Both the position numbers and the translations under genes were made by a program. Positions 1-5,633 of a stretch of DNA of 7,330 nt are shown here, piece after piece; positions within the stretch are counted from its first letter, which is position 1, and each line of letters starts with the position of its first letter. A model generated the notes under the pieces. The model saw only the letters and a list, made by a program, of their open reading frames with translations. It did no database searches and was not told the origin of the DNA. This DNA is from Chloroflexota bacterium. Its GTDB lineage: Bacteria > Chloroflexota > Anaerolineae > Anaerolineales > Anaerolineaceae. The stretch spans positions 1-7,330 of the forward strand of contig JAKOSR010000008.1 of NCBI GenBank assembly GCA_029777225.1, read 5' to 3'.

Positions 1-446
1 CTCTGAAAGCCTTCGAAAAATTTCGGGAAACAGGCATCCACCAGGCCCTGGTGATTGACGAGTATGGCGGTGTGCAGGGCATGGTTACCCTCTATGACGT
101 GCTGGAGGCAATTGGTGGCAGCCTGCCAGCGGATGAGTTCGACCAGGAGCAGGAAGCTGTTCAGCGGCCGGATGGGTCCTGGTCATTTGACGGCCTGATT
201 GCGATTGATGAGCTGGTTGAAATGCTTGATTTGCCCGATTTGACCGAAGAGGAAAGGGCCGGGTACCAGACCCTAAGCGGGCTAGTGATGAACCAATTGG
301 GGAGCGTCCCAACCATCGGCGAAACCTTTACCCTGGGAAAATGGCGTTTTGAGGTAATCGACATGGATGGCCGGCGGGTTGACCGTGTGCTGGCCATGCC
401 ACTCCCTGATACGGAGCCGGACCCGAAGGCCGACAAAAAAGGCTGA
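1..446 (+). CDS. Hemolysin-family (CNNM/CBS/CorC_HlyC) membrane protein, C-terminal part
   Basis: Partial gene; the reading frame is open from base 3 and the N-terminal part lies outside the window. About 147 residues are visible. The first ~35 residues, with the block LVIDEYGGVQGMVTLYDVLE, are the end of the second CBS domain; this sequence is highly typical of the HlyC/CorC/TlyC family. The remainder, from RPDGSWSFDGLIAIDEL through GYQTLSGLVMNQLG to WRFEVIDMDGRRVD, matches the C-terminal CorC_HlyC domain, followed by a short charged tail. Family members normally carry an N-terminal CNNM (DUF21) transmembrane domain and are linked to divalent cation (Mg2+/Co2+) transport or resistance; the old 'hemolysin' name is mostly not functional. 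The CBS pair usually binds adenine nucleotides. The gene ends 1 base before the convergent methyltransferase gene. Family assignment is firm; the transported ion is inference. Confidence 0.93.
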   Translation, partial: LKAFEKFRETGIHQALVIDEYGGVQGMVTLYDVLEAIGGSLPADEFDQEQEAVQRPDGSWSFDGLIAIDELVEMLDLPDLTEEERAGYQTLSGLVMNQLGSVPTIGETFTLGKWRFEVIDMDGRRVDRVLAMPLPDTEPDPKADKKG

Positions 447-447
447 T

Positions 448-1344
448 TTAAGCGTTCCAGCGCGTAAACAGGGCGTGTGAGAGGATATGACCTGCGCTCT
501 GTTCGATGGTGACTAGTTCACCACATTCAAACTGCCCGGCACTGCCCACGATTTCCTCCACGGCCTGCCTTGTGACAATCGCGGAAGCGGTGATGGCGTA
601 AGCCGTCAGGATGATGAAATCGGCATCATTGGCCAGGATGGCGCGGCAGGCTCTCAGAAGCTCCGGCATCCGCTTGAAAAAATCCCACACTTCGCCACTT
701 GAACCACGCCCAAACTTGGGCGGGTCCATCACGATACCATGGTAGGTATTCCCCCGGCGGGCTTCGCGCTGCACAAACTTCAGGGCGTCCTCCGCAATCC
801 ACCGCACCGGTTTGTCTTCCAGGCCAGAGAGGCGCATGTTGTAATTCGCCCAGCTGATGGCATGCTTGGAGGAGTCCACGTGGGTTACTTCGGCACCAGC
901 GCTCGCTGCAGCGAGCGTGGCCAGACCGGAATAGCCAAATAGGTTCAGCAAGCGGAAAGGCTTTTTGCCGGCGTTTTGAATACGACCCATCAGCCAATCC
1001 CAATGACTCGCCTGCTCCGGGAAGACGCCCACATGCCGGGAGGAGGAGAGTTGCGCCTCGAAGCGTAATTTGCGATAGCGCATCTCCCAGGCCTTTTCCA
1101 TCGGTTTGAGCATGTTCCAGCGGCCACCGTATTCCTGCTTTTCTTCAACCAGCACCGCGTGGGCTTCATTCCAGGCGTCCTTTGGCAAGCTGGGCTGCCA
1201 GATGGCCTGGGGGCGTGGGCGGATGAGAACGTAAGGGCCGAACCTTTCCAGCGTTTTGCCCCCGCCACTATCCAGCAGGGCGTAATCTTTCCAGTCTGGG
1301 GAAGGTTCAAGCAATAGTTGGGGAAGGGATGTTTTGTTATTCAT
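448..1344 (-). CDS. Class I SAM-dependent methyltransferase, COG1092 (RlmI/RlmK-like) type
   Basis: A 298-residue protein with the Rossmann methyltransferase core in the C-terminal two thirds. The SAM-binding motif I is LNLFGYSG (residues 133-140). The acidic residue for the ribose is in THVDSSK (D157 region), and the catalytic-pocket motif is DPPKFGRG (207-214), followed by GEVW. This combination (NLFGYSG, DPPxFGRG) belongs to the COG1092/Methyltrans_SAM group related to the 23S rRNA m5C methyltransferase RlmI and the C-terminal half of RlmK/L. The protein lacks the N-terminal PUA domain of E. coli RlmI; residues 1-125 instead hold a family-specific region (ERFGPYVLIRPRPQAIW). The substrate is probably RNA, but the target base is unknown. 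The start codon lies 2 bases after the UbiA gene stop (TAA-TT-ATG) with no clear Shine-Dalgarno, so translation is probably coupled. The UbiA neighbour might suggest quinone methylation, but the motifs point to the RNA group. Confidence 0.9.
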   Translation of the reverse strand: MNNKTSLPQLLLEPSPDWKDYALLDSGGGKTLERFGPYVLIRPRPQAIWQPSLPKDAWNEAHAVLVEEKQEYGGRWNMLKPMEKAWEMRYRKLRFEAQLSSSRHVGVFPEQASHWDWLMGRIQNAGKKPFRLLNLFGYSGLATLAAASAGAEVTHVDSSKHAISWANYNMRLSGLEDKPVRWIAEDALKFVQREARRGNTYHGIVMDPPKFGRGSSGEVWDFFKRMPELLRACRAILANDADFIILTAYAITASAIVTRQAVEEIVGSAGQFECGELVTIEQSAGHILSHALFTRWNA

Positions 1345-1346
1345 AA

Positions 1347-2240
1347 TTACCGCTGGAAGAGGCTGAGCAAAACCGGCATGAGGAAATGAACCAGCAGCGC
1401 CAGGGCGGCGGCTTTTTCCAGCGGTTTTTGCATGGGTGTTTGGATTTCCATGGAGGTCTGGCCTCCGCGAAACTTAAGCAGAATTGGCAGCACCTGGATG
1501 AACGCGAGCAGGGCCATCAGGATTATCACCCAAAGAGGGAAGAGCTCCAGGAAGAAAAAAGTAATCACACCACAAAGCACGCCGATGCCCAGGATGACCA
1601 GCATCAGCAAATGCGCCCATTTCTCACCCAGCATGATGGCTGTATGGCGTAAACCAGCTTTGCGGTCGCCTTCAAGGTCCCGCAGCTCGTTGAAAAGTTC
1701 GCCATAAAGGCTGACGCAGAGCACAAAAGCCAGCGGAAAAATCATGCGGGGGGTGCCGAGCCGCGCGAAGGCGTAGTAACCGGTAAGGAACTGCAGCCCG
1801 GCCAACAACCAACAATGCGAGGCCAGATCCAGGATGGCGATTTTCTTAAGGCGGATGCCATGATAGGAATACACCAGGCCCAGGAAGAGGCTGATGGCGC
1901 CGTAAACGAAAACCTTCCATCCCAGCAAGGCGAAGCACGCGAGCGCAAGGAAAGCAACAATGAAGGAGATGACGCGCGCCTGCGTTGGGGTAAGCAGGCC
2001 GGCGGAAACGGGGTTGCGCTGCACTTTTTCTGGGTTTAACGCGTCGTCTGGCGCGTCTTCAACGTCGTTAATCATGAAGGCGAAGCCGACCGTCAGCCAG
2101 TTGGCTACCAACACCAAAAGCATCCTCCAACCTGCTGGGCCGCCAGCTGTCGCGACGCCCAGCAGAGTGGTAATGAGGACAAAATAGACATATTCATTGA
2201 ACCGGGTGAGTTTTAGGTACCCGCGGTATTTATCATTCAT
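1347..2240 (-). CDS. UbiA-family membrane prenyltransferase
   Basis: A 297-residue integral membrane protein with about eight or nine hydrophobic segments. Enzymes of this family transfer a polyprenyl chain from the diphosphate to an aromatic ring or other acceptor in the membrane (quinones, hemes, chlorophylls, archaeal-type lipids). The first Asp-rich motif is NDVEDAPDD (residues 58-66) and the second is NELRDLEGDRKAG (184-196, with D188 and D192); both bind Mg2+-diphosphate, and both appear intact. YSYHGIRLKK (124-133) sits where many UbiA proteins have YSxPPxRLK; here the PP is replaced. The frame is open up to 2330, but I chose ATG at 2240. The extra 30 residues look non-protein-like. 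An AAGGTG Shine-Dalgarno (2251-2256) lies 10 bases upstream, and the likely promoter at 2265-2273 is inside the longer frame. The acceptor and chain length cannot be read from the sequence. It is followed 2 bases later by the COG1092 methyltransferase gene. Confidence 0.9.
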   Translation of the reverse strand: MNDKYRGYLKLTRFNEYVYFVLITTLLGVATAGGPAGWRMLLVLVANWLTVGFAFMINDVEDAPDDALNPEKVQRNPVSAGLLTPTQARVISFIVAFLALACFALLGWKVFVYGAISLFLGLVYSYHGIRLKKIAILDLASHCWLLAGLQFLTGYYAFARLGTPRMIFPLAFVLCVSLYGELFNELRDLEGDRKAGLRHTAIMLGEKWAHLLMLVILGIGVLCGVITFFFLELFPLWVIILMALLAFIQVLPILLKFRGGQTSMEIQTPMQKPLEKAAALALLVHFLMPVLLSLFQR

Positions 2241-2250
2241 CTTGTTTGTG

Positions 2251-2256
2251 CACCTT
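2251..2256 (-). promoter_or_regulatory. Ribosome binding site deciding the UbiA start
   Basis: AAGGTG on the minus strand, 10 bases before the ATG at 2238-2240. It supports this internal ATG over the upstream in-frame start at 2330. Confidence 0.65.
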
Positions 2257-2264
2257 ATGGGACG

Positions 2265-2273
2265 AGTATACCA
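2265..2273 (-). promoter_or_regulatory. Extended -10 promoter of the UbiA-methyltransferase operon
   Basis: On the minus strand the sequence is TGG-TATACT: a TGn extended element plus a -10 hexamer with one mismatch to TATAAT. No convincing -35 box lies at the expected distance, as is common for extended -10 promoters. Transcription would begin near 2258, giving a leader of about 18 bases that contains the AAGGTG ribosome binding site. This is a prediction from pattern only. Confidence 0.5.
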
Positions 2274-2325
2274 AAGAAGCCAAGCGCTTAGTGCGCAATC
2301 TTTATCCAAAGCCGGGTTTCTCCGG

Positions 2326-2331
2326 TACAAT
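2326..2331 (+). promoter_or_regulatory. Possible -10 box for the patB-type gene
   Basis: TACAAT (one mismatch to TATAAT), preceded by GG, resembling the GGTATAAT of the promoter at 4008-4016. A weak -35 candidate, TTATCC (2302-2307), lies 18 bases upstream. The predicted start near 2338 leaves a leader of about 20 bases with the AAGGAG site. It is about 50 bases from the divergent UbiA promoter. Confidence 0.4.
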
Positions 2332-2344
2332 CAAGCGGTTGATT

Positions 2345-2350
2345 AAGGAG
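2345..2350 (+). promoter_or_regulatory. Ribosome binding site of the patB-type gene
   Basis: AAGGAG, 7 bases before the ATG at 2358. Near-consensus and well spaced, it fixes the start of the aminotransferase-fold gene. Confidence 0.8.
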
Positions 2351-2357
2351 CTAACCC

Positions 2358-3509
2358 ATGAATTTTGATGAGATGATTGACCGGCAAAGTACGGAAAGCG
2401 TCAAGTGGAATTGGTTTGAAAAGGATGTGCTGCCCATGTGGGTGGCAGACATGGACTTTCGGAGCCCCCCTGGCGTTTTGCAGGCCTTGCGTGAGCGGGT
2501 GGAGCACGGCATCTTTGGCTATGGCTTTCCGCCCAAGGGGCTGGGAGAGGTCATCTCCAATCGGCTTGCCACGTTGTATGGTTGGCAGGCGGGCACGAAA
2601 GAAATCTCGTACGTTCCCGGGATTGTGACCGGCTTCAACCTTGGGTTGCGGGCTGTGTGTGAGCCGGGTGACGCGGTAATTTTCAACACGCCGGCTTATC
2701 CGCCATTTTTCAAGGCTCCGCTTTCCTTCGCCTTAAAATCCGTTGAAAACCCGCTCGCCCGGGACGTCGATGGACAGTACCAGGTGGATTTTGAGCGCTT
2801 TGAAGCGCAAATCAGGGAAAACAAGGTGAAGGCCTTCATCCTTTGCAATCCCCAAAACCCCACCGGCCGGGTGTTTACCCGCCAGGAGCTTGAGCAGTTC
2901 GCGGCCATCTGCCTGCGCCACCAGGTCACCATCCTCTCTGACGAAATCCATTGCGACATCATTTACGATGGCAGAAAGCACACGCCAATCGCCTCACTGG
3001 ACGCTGAAACGGCTAAAATCTGCATGACATTCATGGCCCCCAGCAAAACCTTCAACATCGCCGGCTTGCACGCTTCGGAGGTGATAATCCAAGACCCGGA
3101 ATTAACCAAGCGATTTTGCGCGGCACGGCGGGGCATTGTTGAAGACCCTGGTCTGCTGGCGTTGGTCGCGGCCAAGGCAGCGTATGAGATTGGCGGCGAA
3201 TGGTTGGCCGAGGTGCTGACCTACCTGCAGGCCAACCGCGACTGGCTGATAGCCGCGCTCGCTGAAAAAATTCCGGCGGTCAAGGTCTCAAAACCGGAGG
3301 GGACCTTTTTGGCCTGGCTGGATTGTTCTGGTTTGGAGCTGAAGGAATCCCCCCATCAGTTCTTCCTCAGGGAGGCCAGGGTTGGTCTAAATGAGGGGGC
3401 TGATTTTGGAGCGGAGGGGAAAGACCACGTCCGCCTGAACTTCGGCACACCACGTGCCAACCTGGAGACCGCCCTCGCGCGCATGTCCGCGGCCCTGGCA
3501 AAGATTTAG
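2358..3509 (+). CDS. patB: PatB/MalY-type PLP-dependent cystathionine beta-lyase (C-S lyase)
   Basis: A 383-residue fold-type I PLP enzyme of full family length. Members cleave the C-S bond of cystathionine, cysteine or cysteine conjugates, giving a thiol or H2S, pyruvate and ammonia; some are annotated as aminotransferases. Visible landmarks include the N-terminal DRxxTxSVKWN-like start and PMWVADMDF (residues 26-34), typical of MalY/PatB. Others are YGYGFP-like GYGFPP (54-59), CNPQNPTG (163-170), SDEIHCD (194-200, the Asp that pairs with the PLP pyridine nitrogen), and the Schiff-base lysine K230 in APSKTFNIAG. The substrate-carboxylate arginine is R359 in HVRLNFGTPR. A strong AAGGAG site 7 bases upstream supports the start. 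The gene stands alone, divergent from the UbiA operon and convergent with the cold-shock gene. Family membership is secure; the physiological substrate (methionine biosynthesis versus sulfur scavenging) is not shown by the neighbours. Confidence 0.92.
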   Translation: MNFDEMIDRQSTESVKWNWFEKDVLPMWVADMDFRSPPGVLQALRERVEHGIFGYGFPPKGLGEVISNRLATLYGWQAGTKEISYVPGIVTGFNLGLRAVCEPGDAVIFNTPAYPPFFKAPLSFALKSVENPLARDVDGQYQVDFERFEAQIRENKVKAFILCNPQNPTGRVFTRQELEQFAAICLRHQVTILSDEIHCDIIYDGRKHTPIASLDAETAKICMTFMAPSKTFNIAGLHASEVIIQDPELTKRFCAARRGIVEDPGLLALVAAKAAYEIGGEWLAEVLTYLQANRDWLIAALAEKIPAVKVSKPEGTFLAWLDCSGLELKESPHQFFLREARVGLNEGADFGAEGKDHVRLNFGTPRANLETALARMSAALAKI

Positions 3510-3528
3510 ATTATTGTTTGGAGAAATC

Positions 3529-3566
3529 AAACAGGCCGGTGAAAACCGGCCTGTTTTGCATTTTTT
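3529..3566. terminator. Bidirectional rho-independent terminator between patB and csp
   Basis: A perfect 12-base-pair stem (3529-3540 with 3545-3556, core CAGGCCGGT/ACCGGCCTG) closes a GAAA tetraloop of GNRA type. On the plus strand it runs into TTTT, then GCA, then six T (3561-3566), terminating patB. On the minus strand the stem is followed by a shorter TTTGATTT stretch, so it can also end the cold-shock transcript. It starts 19 bases after the patB stop and ends 10 bases before the csp stop. Confidence 0.93.
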
Positions 3567-3576
3567 AAGATTGGGC

Positions 3577-3792
3577 TTAGCCTTCGATGATAACCACGTT
3601 GGCTGCCTGCCGACCCTTGGGACCTTCTTCGATGTCAAATTCCACTTTCTGGCCTTCCTTCAGACGCCTGTAACCGTCCATCTGGATGACAGAGAAATGC
3701 ACGAAGACATCTTCGCCATTTTCCTGGCCGATAAAACCATAGCCTTTGGGGGCGCTGAACCACTTGATTGTACCTACACAACGTTCTGACAT
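3577..3792 (-). CDS. csp: Cold-shock domain protein (Csp family)
   Basis: A 71-residue single cold-shock domain protein, close to the usual 65-70 residues. These OB-fold proteins bind single-stranded RNA and DNA and act as RNA chaperones, keeping mRNA unfolded. RNP1 is KGYGFI (residues 16-21) and RNP2 is VFVHF (29-33); W11 and F12 complete the aromatic binding face. Small features typical of the family are IKWF near the N-terminus and VEFDIEEGPKGRQAANV at the end. GGAG (3802-3805) lies 9 bases before the ATG. The gene is monocistronic: it has its own upstream control region and a terminator just past the stop. Whether it is cold-induced or constitutive cannot be read from the protein. Confidence 0.97.
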   Translation of the reverse strand: MSERCVGTIKWFSAPKGYGFIGQENGEDVFVHFSVIQMDGYRRLKEGQKVEFDIEEGPKGRQAANVVIIEG

Positions 3793-3830
3793 GCTAACTT
3801 ACTCCACTTTCTCTTTCTCATTTGTTCTTA

Positions 3831-3842
3831 TGTCAATTGACA
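3831..3842. repeat. Perfect 12-base palindrome in the csp upstream region
   Basis: TGTCAATTGACA reads identically on both strands. It lies 38 bases upstream of the csp ATG, at or just after the predicted transcription start, which is where a repressor operator would sit. Each half also contains TTGACA on one strand, so a -35 role is conceivable, but no good -10 lies 16-18 bases downstream on the csp side. Confidence 0.7.
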
Positions 3843-3851
3843 CAAGCAGAT

Positions 3852-3880
3852 AATTTATCACCTTCACCCTGAAACGTCAA
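3852..3880 (-). promoter_or_regulatory. Candidate csp promoter
   Basis: On the minus strand, TTGACG (3875-3880, five of six to the -35 consensus) is followed after exactly 17 bases by TAAATT (3852-3857, four of six to -10). The -10 is preceded by TGA, forming an extended -10. The predicted start is near 3845, giving a leader of about 53 bases that includes the palindrome and the GGAG site. Longer leaders are common for cold-shock genes. Confidence 0.5.
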
Positions 3881-4007
3881 GTTGAGCGGATGGCAGGCGC
3901 CAGTAATTGTCTCCCACGCGCGTAAAGGTATTTCTTGTTAGCGGTCATAAGGCAACCATGTATTCGTTGCTTGTGTGGCCGTAGGCAGGGCCCCGCTCGG
4001 CCCCAGT
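3881..4007. other. Non-coding region between the divergent csp and methyltransferase promoters
   Basis: I see no credible gene or RNA here. It contains a short GGGCC...GGCCC inverted repeat (3988-4003, 6-base loop) just upstream of the extended -10 at 4008, and a GCAAC/GTTGC pair around 3953-3971. Neither has a terminator T-run. Confidence 0.5.
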
Positions 4008-4016
4008 TGGTATAAT
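4008..4016 (+). promoter_or_regulatory. Extended -10 promoter of the 4048 methyltransferase gene
   Basis: TGG-TATAAT is a perfect extended -10 (TGn plus a consensus hexamer). No good -35 box is seen at 17 bases. Transcription should start near 4023, leaving about 25 leader bases that contain AAGGGAG and AAGAGG. The hexamer overlaps an in-frame ATG at 4015, so that ATG cannot be the start for this transcript. Confidence 0.7.
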
Positions 4017-4047
4017 GGAAATCCAAGGGAGAAGAGGCCCATTTTTT

Positions 4048-4869
4048 ATGAAAGATTCCCACCCGCTGAATAATGACCCCGTTTACTTGCGTAAGTATCA
4101 GTACCAGGACGCTGCCAACCTGGAAGCGCGTATCGCCATCCACAAGCGTTTCAGCACCGGCAAAAGCGAGTGGAACGATTTTGTTTTTGACTTGCTGGAA
4201 TTGCGCGAGGGGATGCGTGTGCTTGAGCTGGGCAGTGGCAGCGGCGCGCTCTGGCGCGTCATCCTGGGCCGCCTGCCAGACGAGCTCACCATTTTTCTTT
4301 CGGATTTCAGCCTGGGTATGGCCACCCAAGCCGTTGCAGGCCTCACTCCGGACCCGCGTTTCCACGTCCTGTGCCAGGATGCCATGGCCCTGGTCTTCCC
4401 GCCGCGAAGTGTGGATTTGGTTATCGCCAACCACATGCTTTACCACGTCGCGTCCCGCGGTTTAGCGATTGCCAATATCAGCAGGGTGCTTTGCTCCGGG
4501 GGACGCCTGGTTTGCGCGACGAACGGACCCGGGCATATGCGTGACCTGGATGAGCTGCTAGCAGAGTTTGAACCTGCTTACCGTGGAATGCATGCCATGT
4601 CTTCCAGCTTTAACCTCGAAAACGGGGAGGAGCAATTGCGCCCGCATTTCGCCTTGGTTGAGCTGGTGATGTACCCGAGTGACTTGTGGGTGACCGATGC
4701 CGCAATGTTGGCGGCTTATGCTTACTCCACGCCCCTGGTCAAAGCCACGATTTCCCGGGCCCGCCAGCAGGACATGATGGACTTCTTCCAACAACGTATC
4801 GCGCAAGATGGGGGCATTGCCATCCGTAAGCAAACGGGCCTCTTTCTCGCTTCAAAGCCTTTGGATTAA
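4048..4869 (+). CDS. Class I SAM-dependent methyltransferase (Methyltransf_11-like)
   Basis: A 273-residue methyltransferase with a small-molecule type Rossmann core. SAM motif I is VLELGSGSG (residues 58-66). The second acidic position is in FLSDFSLGM (D86), the adenine-contacting acidic residue is in CQDAMAL (D111), and motif IV is VDLVIANHMLYHV (122-134). ISRVLCSGGRLVCATNG (144-160) follows as the motif V/VI strand. The N-terminal block YLRKYQYQDAANLEARIAIH (14-33) is characteristic of a family I associate with Chloroflexota and some Firmicutes, which supports the start at 4048. The alternative ATG at 4015 overlaps the -10 box and adds 11 residues the family lacks. AAGAGG (4032-4037) lies 10 bases before the ATG. 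The substrate is unknown and the gene has no operon partner. The stop overlaps the end of the opposite-strand lipoprotein gene by 4 bases. Confidence 0.88.
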   Translation: MKDSHPLNNDPVYLRKYQYQDAANLEARIAIHKRFSTGKSEWNDFVFDLLELREGMRVLELGSGSGALWRVILGRLPDELTIFLSDFSLGMATQAVAGLTPDPRFHVLCQDAMALVFPPRSVDLVIANHMLYHVASRGLAIANISRVLCSGGRLVCATNGPGHMRDLDELLAEFEPAYRGMHAMSSSFNLENGEEQLRPHFALVELVMYPSDLWVTDAAMLAAYAYSTPLVKATISRARQQDMMDFFQQRIAQDGGIAIRKQTGLFLASKPLD

Positions 4870-5633
4870 TCGATTTCAGATTCCTGCAGGCAGAGCAACA
4901 ACTGGCGCAAATCTTGTTCGGGCTGGCCAGCCGTGATGGCCAACACCGGTATTGCAAGCGTGATTTCATTCCCGTTGGCATCCACCACCGCGAGGGCCTT
5001 ACCAGCGCCAGGGAATTCCTGTGAAGGTAGCAGGCAAAAACTGCCGGGCGTATCCGCGACTATTTTCCGCAAGCTTTCGGCGCTCCCGGCCACCATCGTT
5101 TTCACCCCTAGTTCGCTGCCCCGCAGAAACGCGGTTCGCAGCCAGGCGGTCAGGTCATCATCCGCACCCAGGCTCACCAGCTGGATGGGCAGCCCCTCCC
5201 CTGCACTGTCCATGCCTTCAGCCCCGACATCGTCCCAGTGGGTTGTTTCGCCTGACAGGATGGTTGTTAGCTCTTGCAGGCTGAGTTGTTGCAGGGGATT
5301 ACCGGGGTGCTGCAAAAACTGGACGCTCACGGAACCCGGTGAACCCAGGTAAGGCTCATCCCCGGTTTTTTTGCCCAAGCGCAGAATGAGGTCGCTTGCG
5401 TCCAGGCTCAGCTGGCTGATGGGTAAAGTCTCCACATTTAACGCGCTTGTTTCCAAACGCGCGCCGCATGCCCCCAGGCGCTCCGACCAGCCGGCCAACG
5501 CGGGGCTGAGCTCCACCCGGATGACAGCCTTGGTCGCGATCGGCTCAATGACCTGCACCTGGCGGCAGGCGGTCATCGCGAGCAGTGCCGCGAACAGGAT
5601 AATGAAGCGGAACCTAACGCGCGTAGACAACAA
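4866..5633 (-). CDS. Lipoprotein with a diverged PstS-like periplasmic binding fold
   Basis: A 255-residue exported lipoprotein. Basic residues (R5-R9) and a hydrophobic stretch lead to the lipobox LAMTAC with lipidation at C23 (A at -1, M at -3, the latter unusual). The middle resembles phosphate-binding PstS and related PBP-like proteins: HPGNPLQQLSLQELTTILSG (109-128) followed by HWDDVG matches the NPxxxLsxxqLxxIfsGxxxxW block. PGSFCLLPSQ (196-205) sits where PstS has PGAIGY. The phosphate-binding SGT loop is absent: the equivalent stretch reads SLGADDDLTAWL (154-165), so phosphate binding is unlikely and the ligand is unknown. The start is TTG: an in-frame TGA at 5637-5639 rules out anything further upstream, and TTG at 5630 is the only other choice that keeps the signal peptide. 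GGTGAT (5636-5641) is the ribosome binding site. The gene overlaps the end of uppP by 20 bases. Confidence 0.78.
   Translation of the reverse strand: MLSTRVRFRFIILFAALLAMTACRQVQVIEPIATKAVIRVELSPALAGWSERLGACGARLETSALNVETLPISQLSLDASDLILRLGKKTGDEPYLGSPGSVSVQFLQHPGNPLQQLSLQELTTILSGETTHWDDVGAEGMDSAGEGLPIQLVSLGADDDLTAWLRTAFLRGSELGVKTMVAGSAESLRKIVADTPGSFCLLPSQEFPGAGKALAVVDANGNEITLAIPVLAITAGQPEQDLRQLLLCLQESEID

Noticed and set aside
3988..4003. GGGCC/GGCCC inverted repeat ahead of the 4008 promoter, considered as terminator or operator
   Set aside because: The stem is only five base pairs, has no T-run, and such GC-rich pairs are expected by chance at this composition.
3877..4446. A 189-residue open frame on the minus strand across the promoter region and the methyltransferase gene
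   Set aside because: It covers the coding strand of a clear methyltransferase and a non-coding promoter region, has no recognisable motif, and its amino-acid composition looks like a shadow frame.
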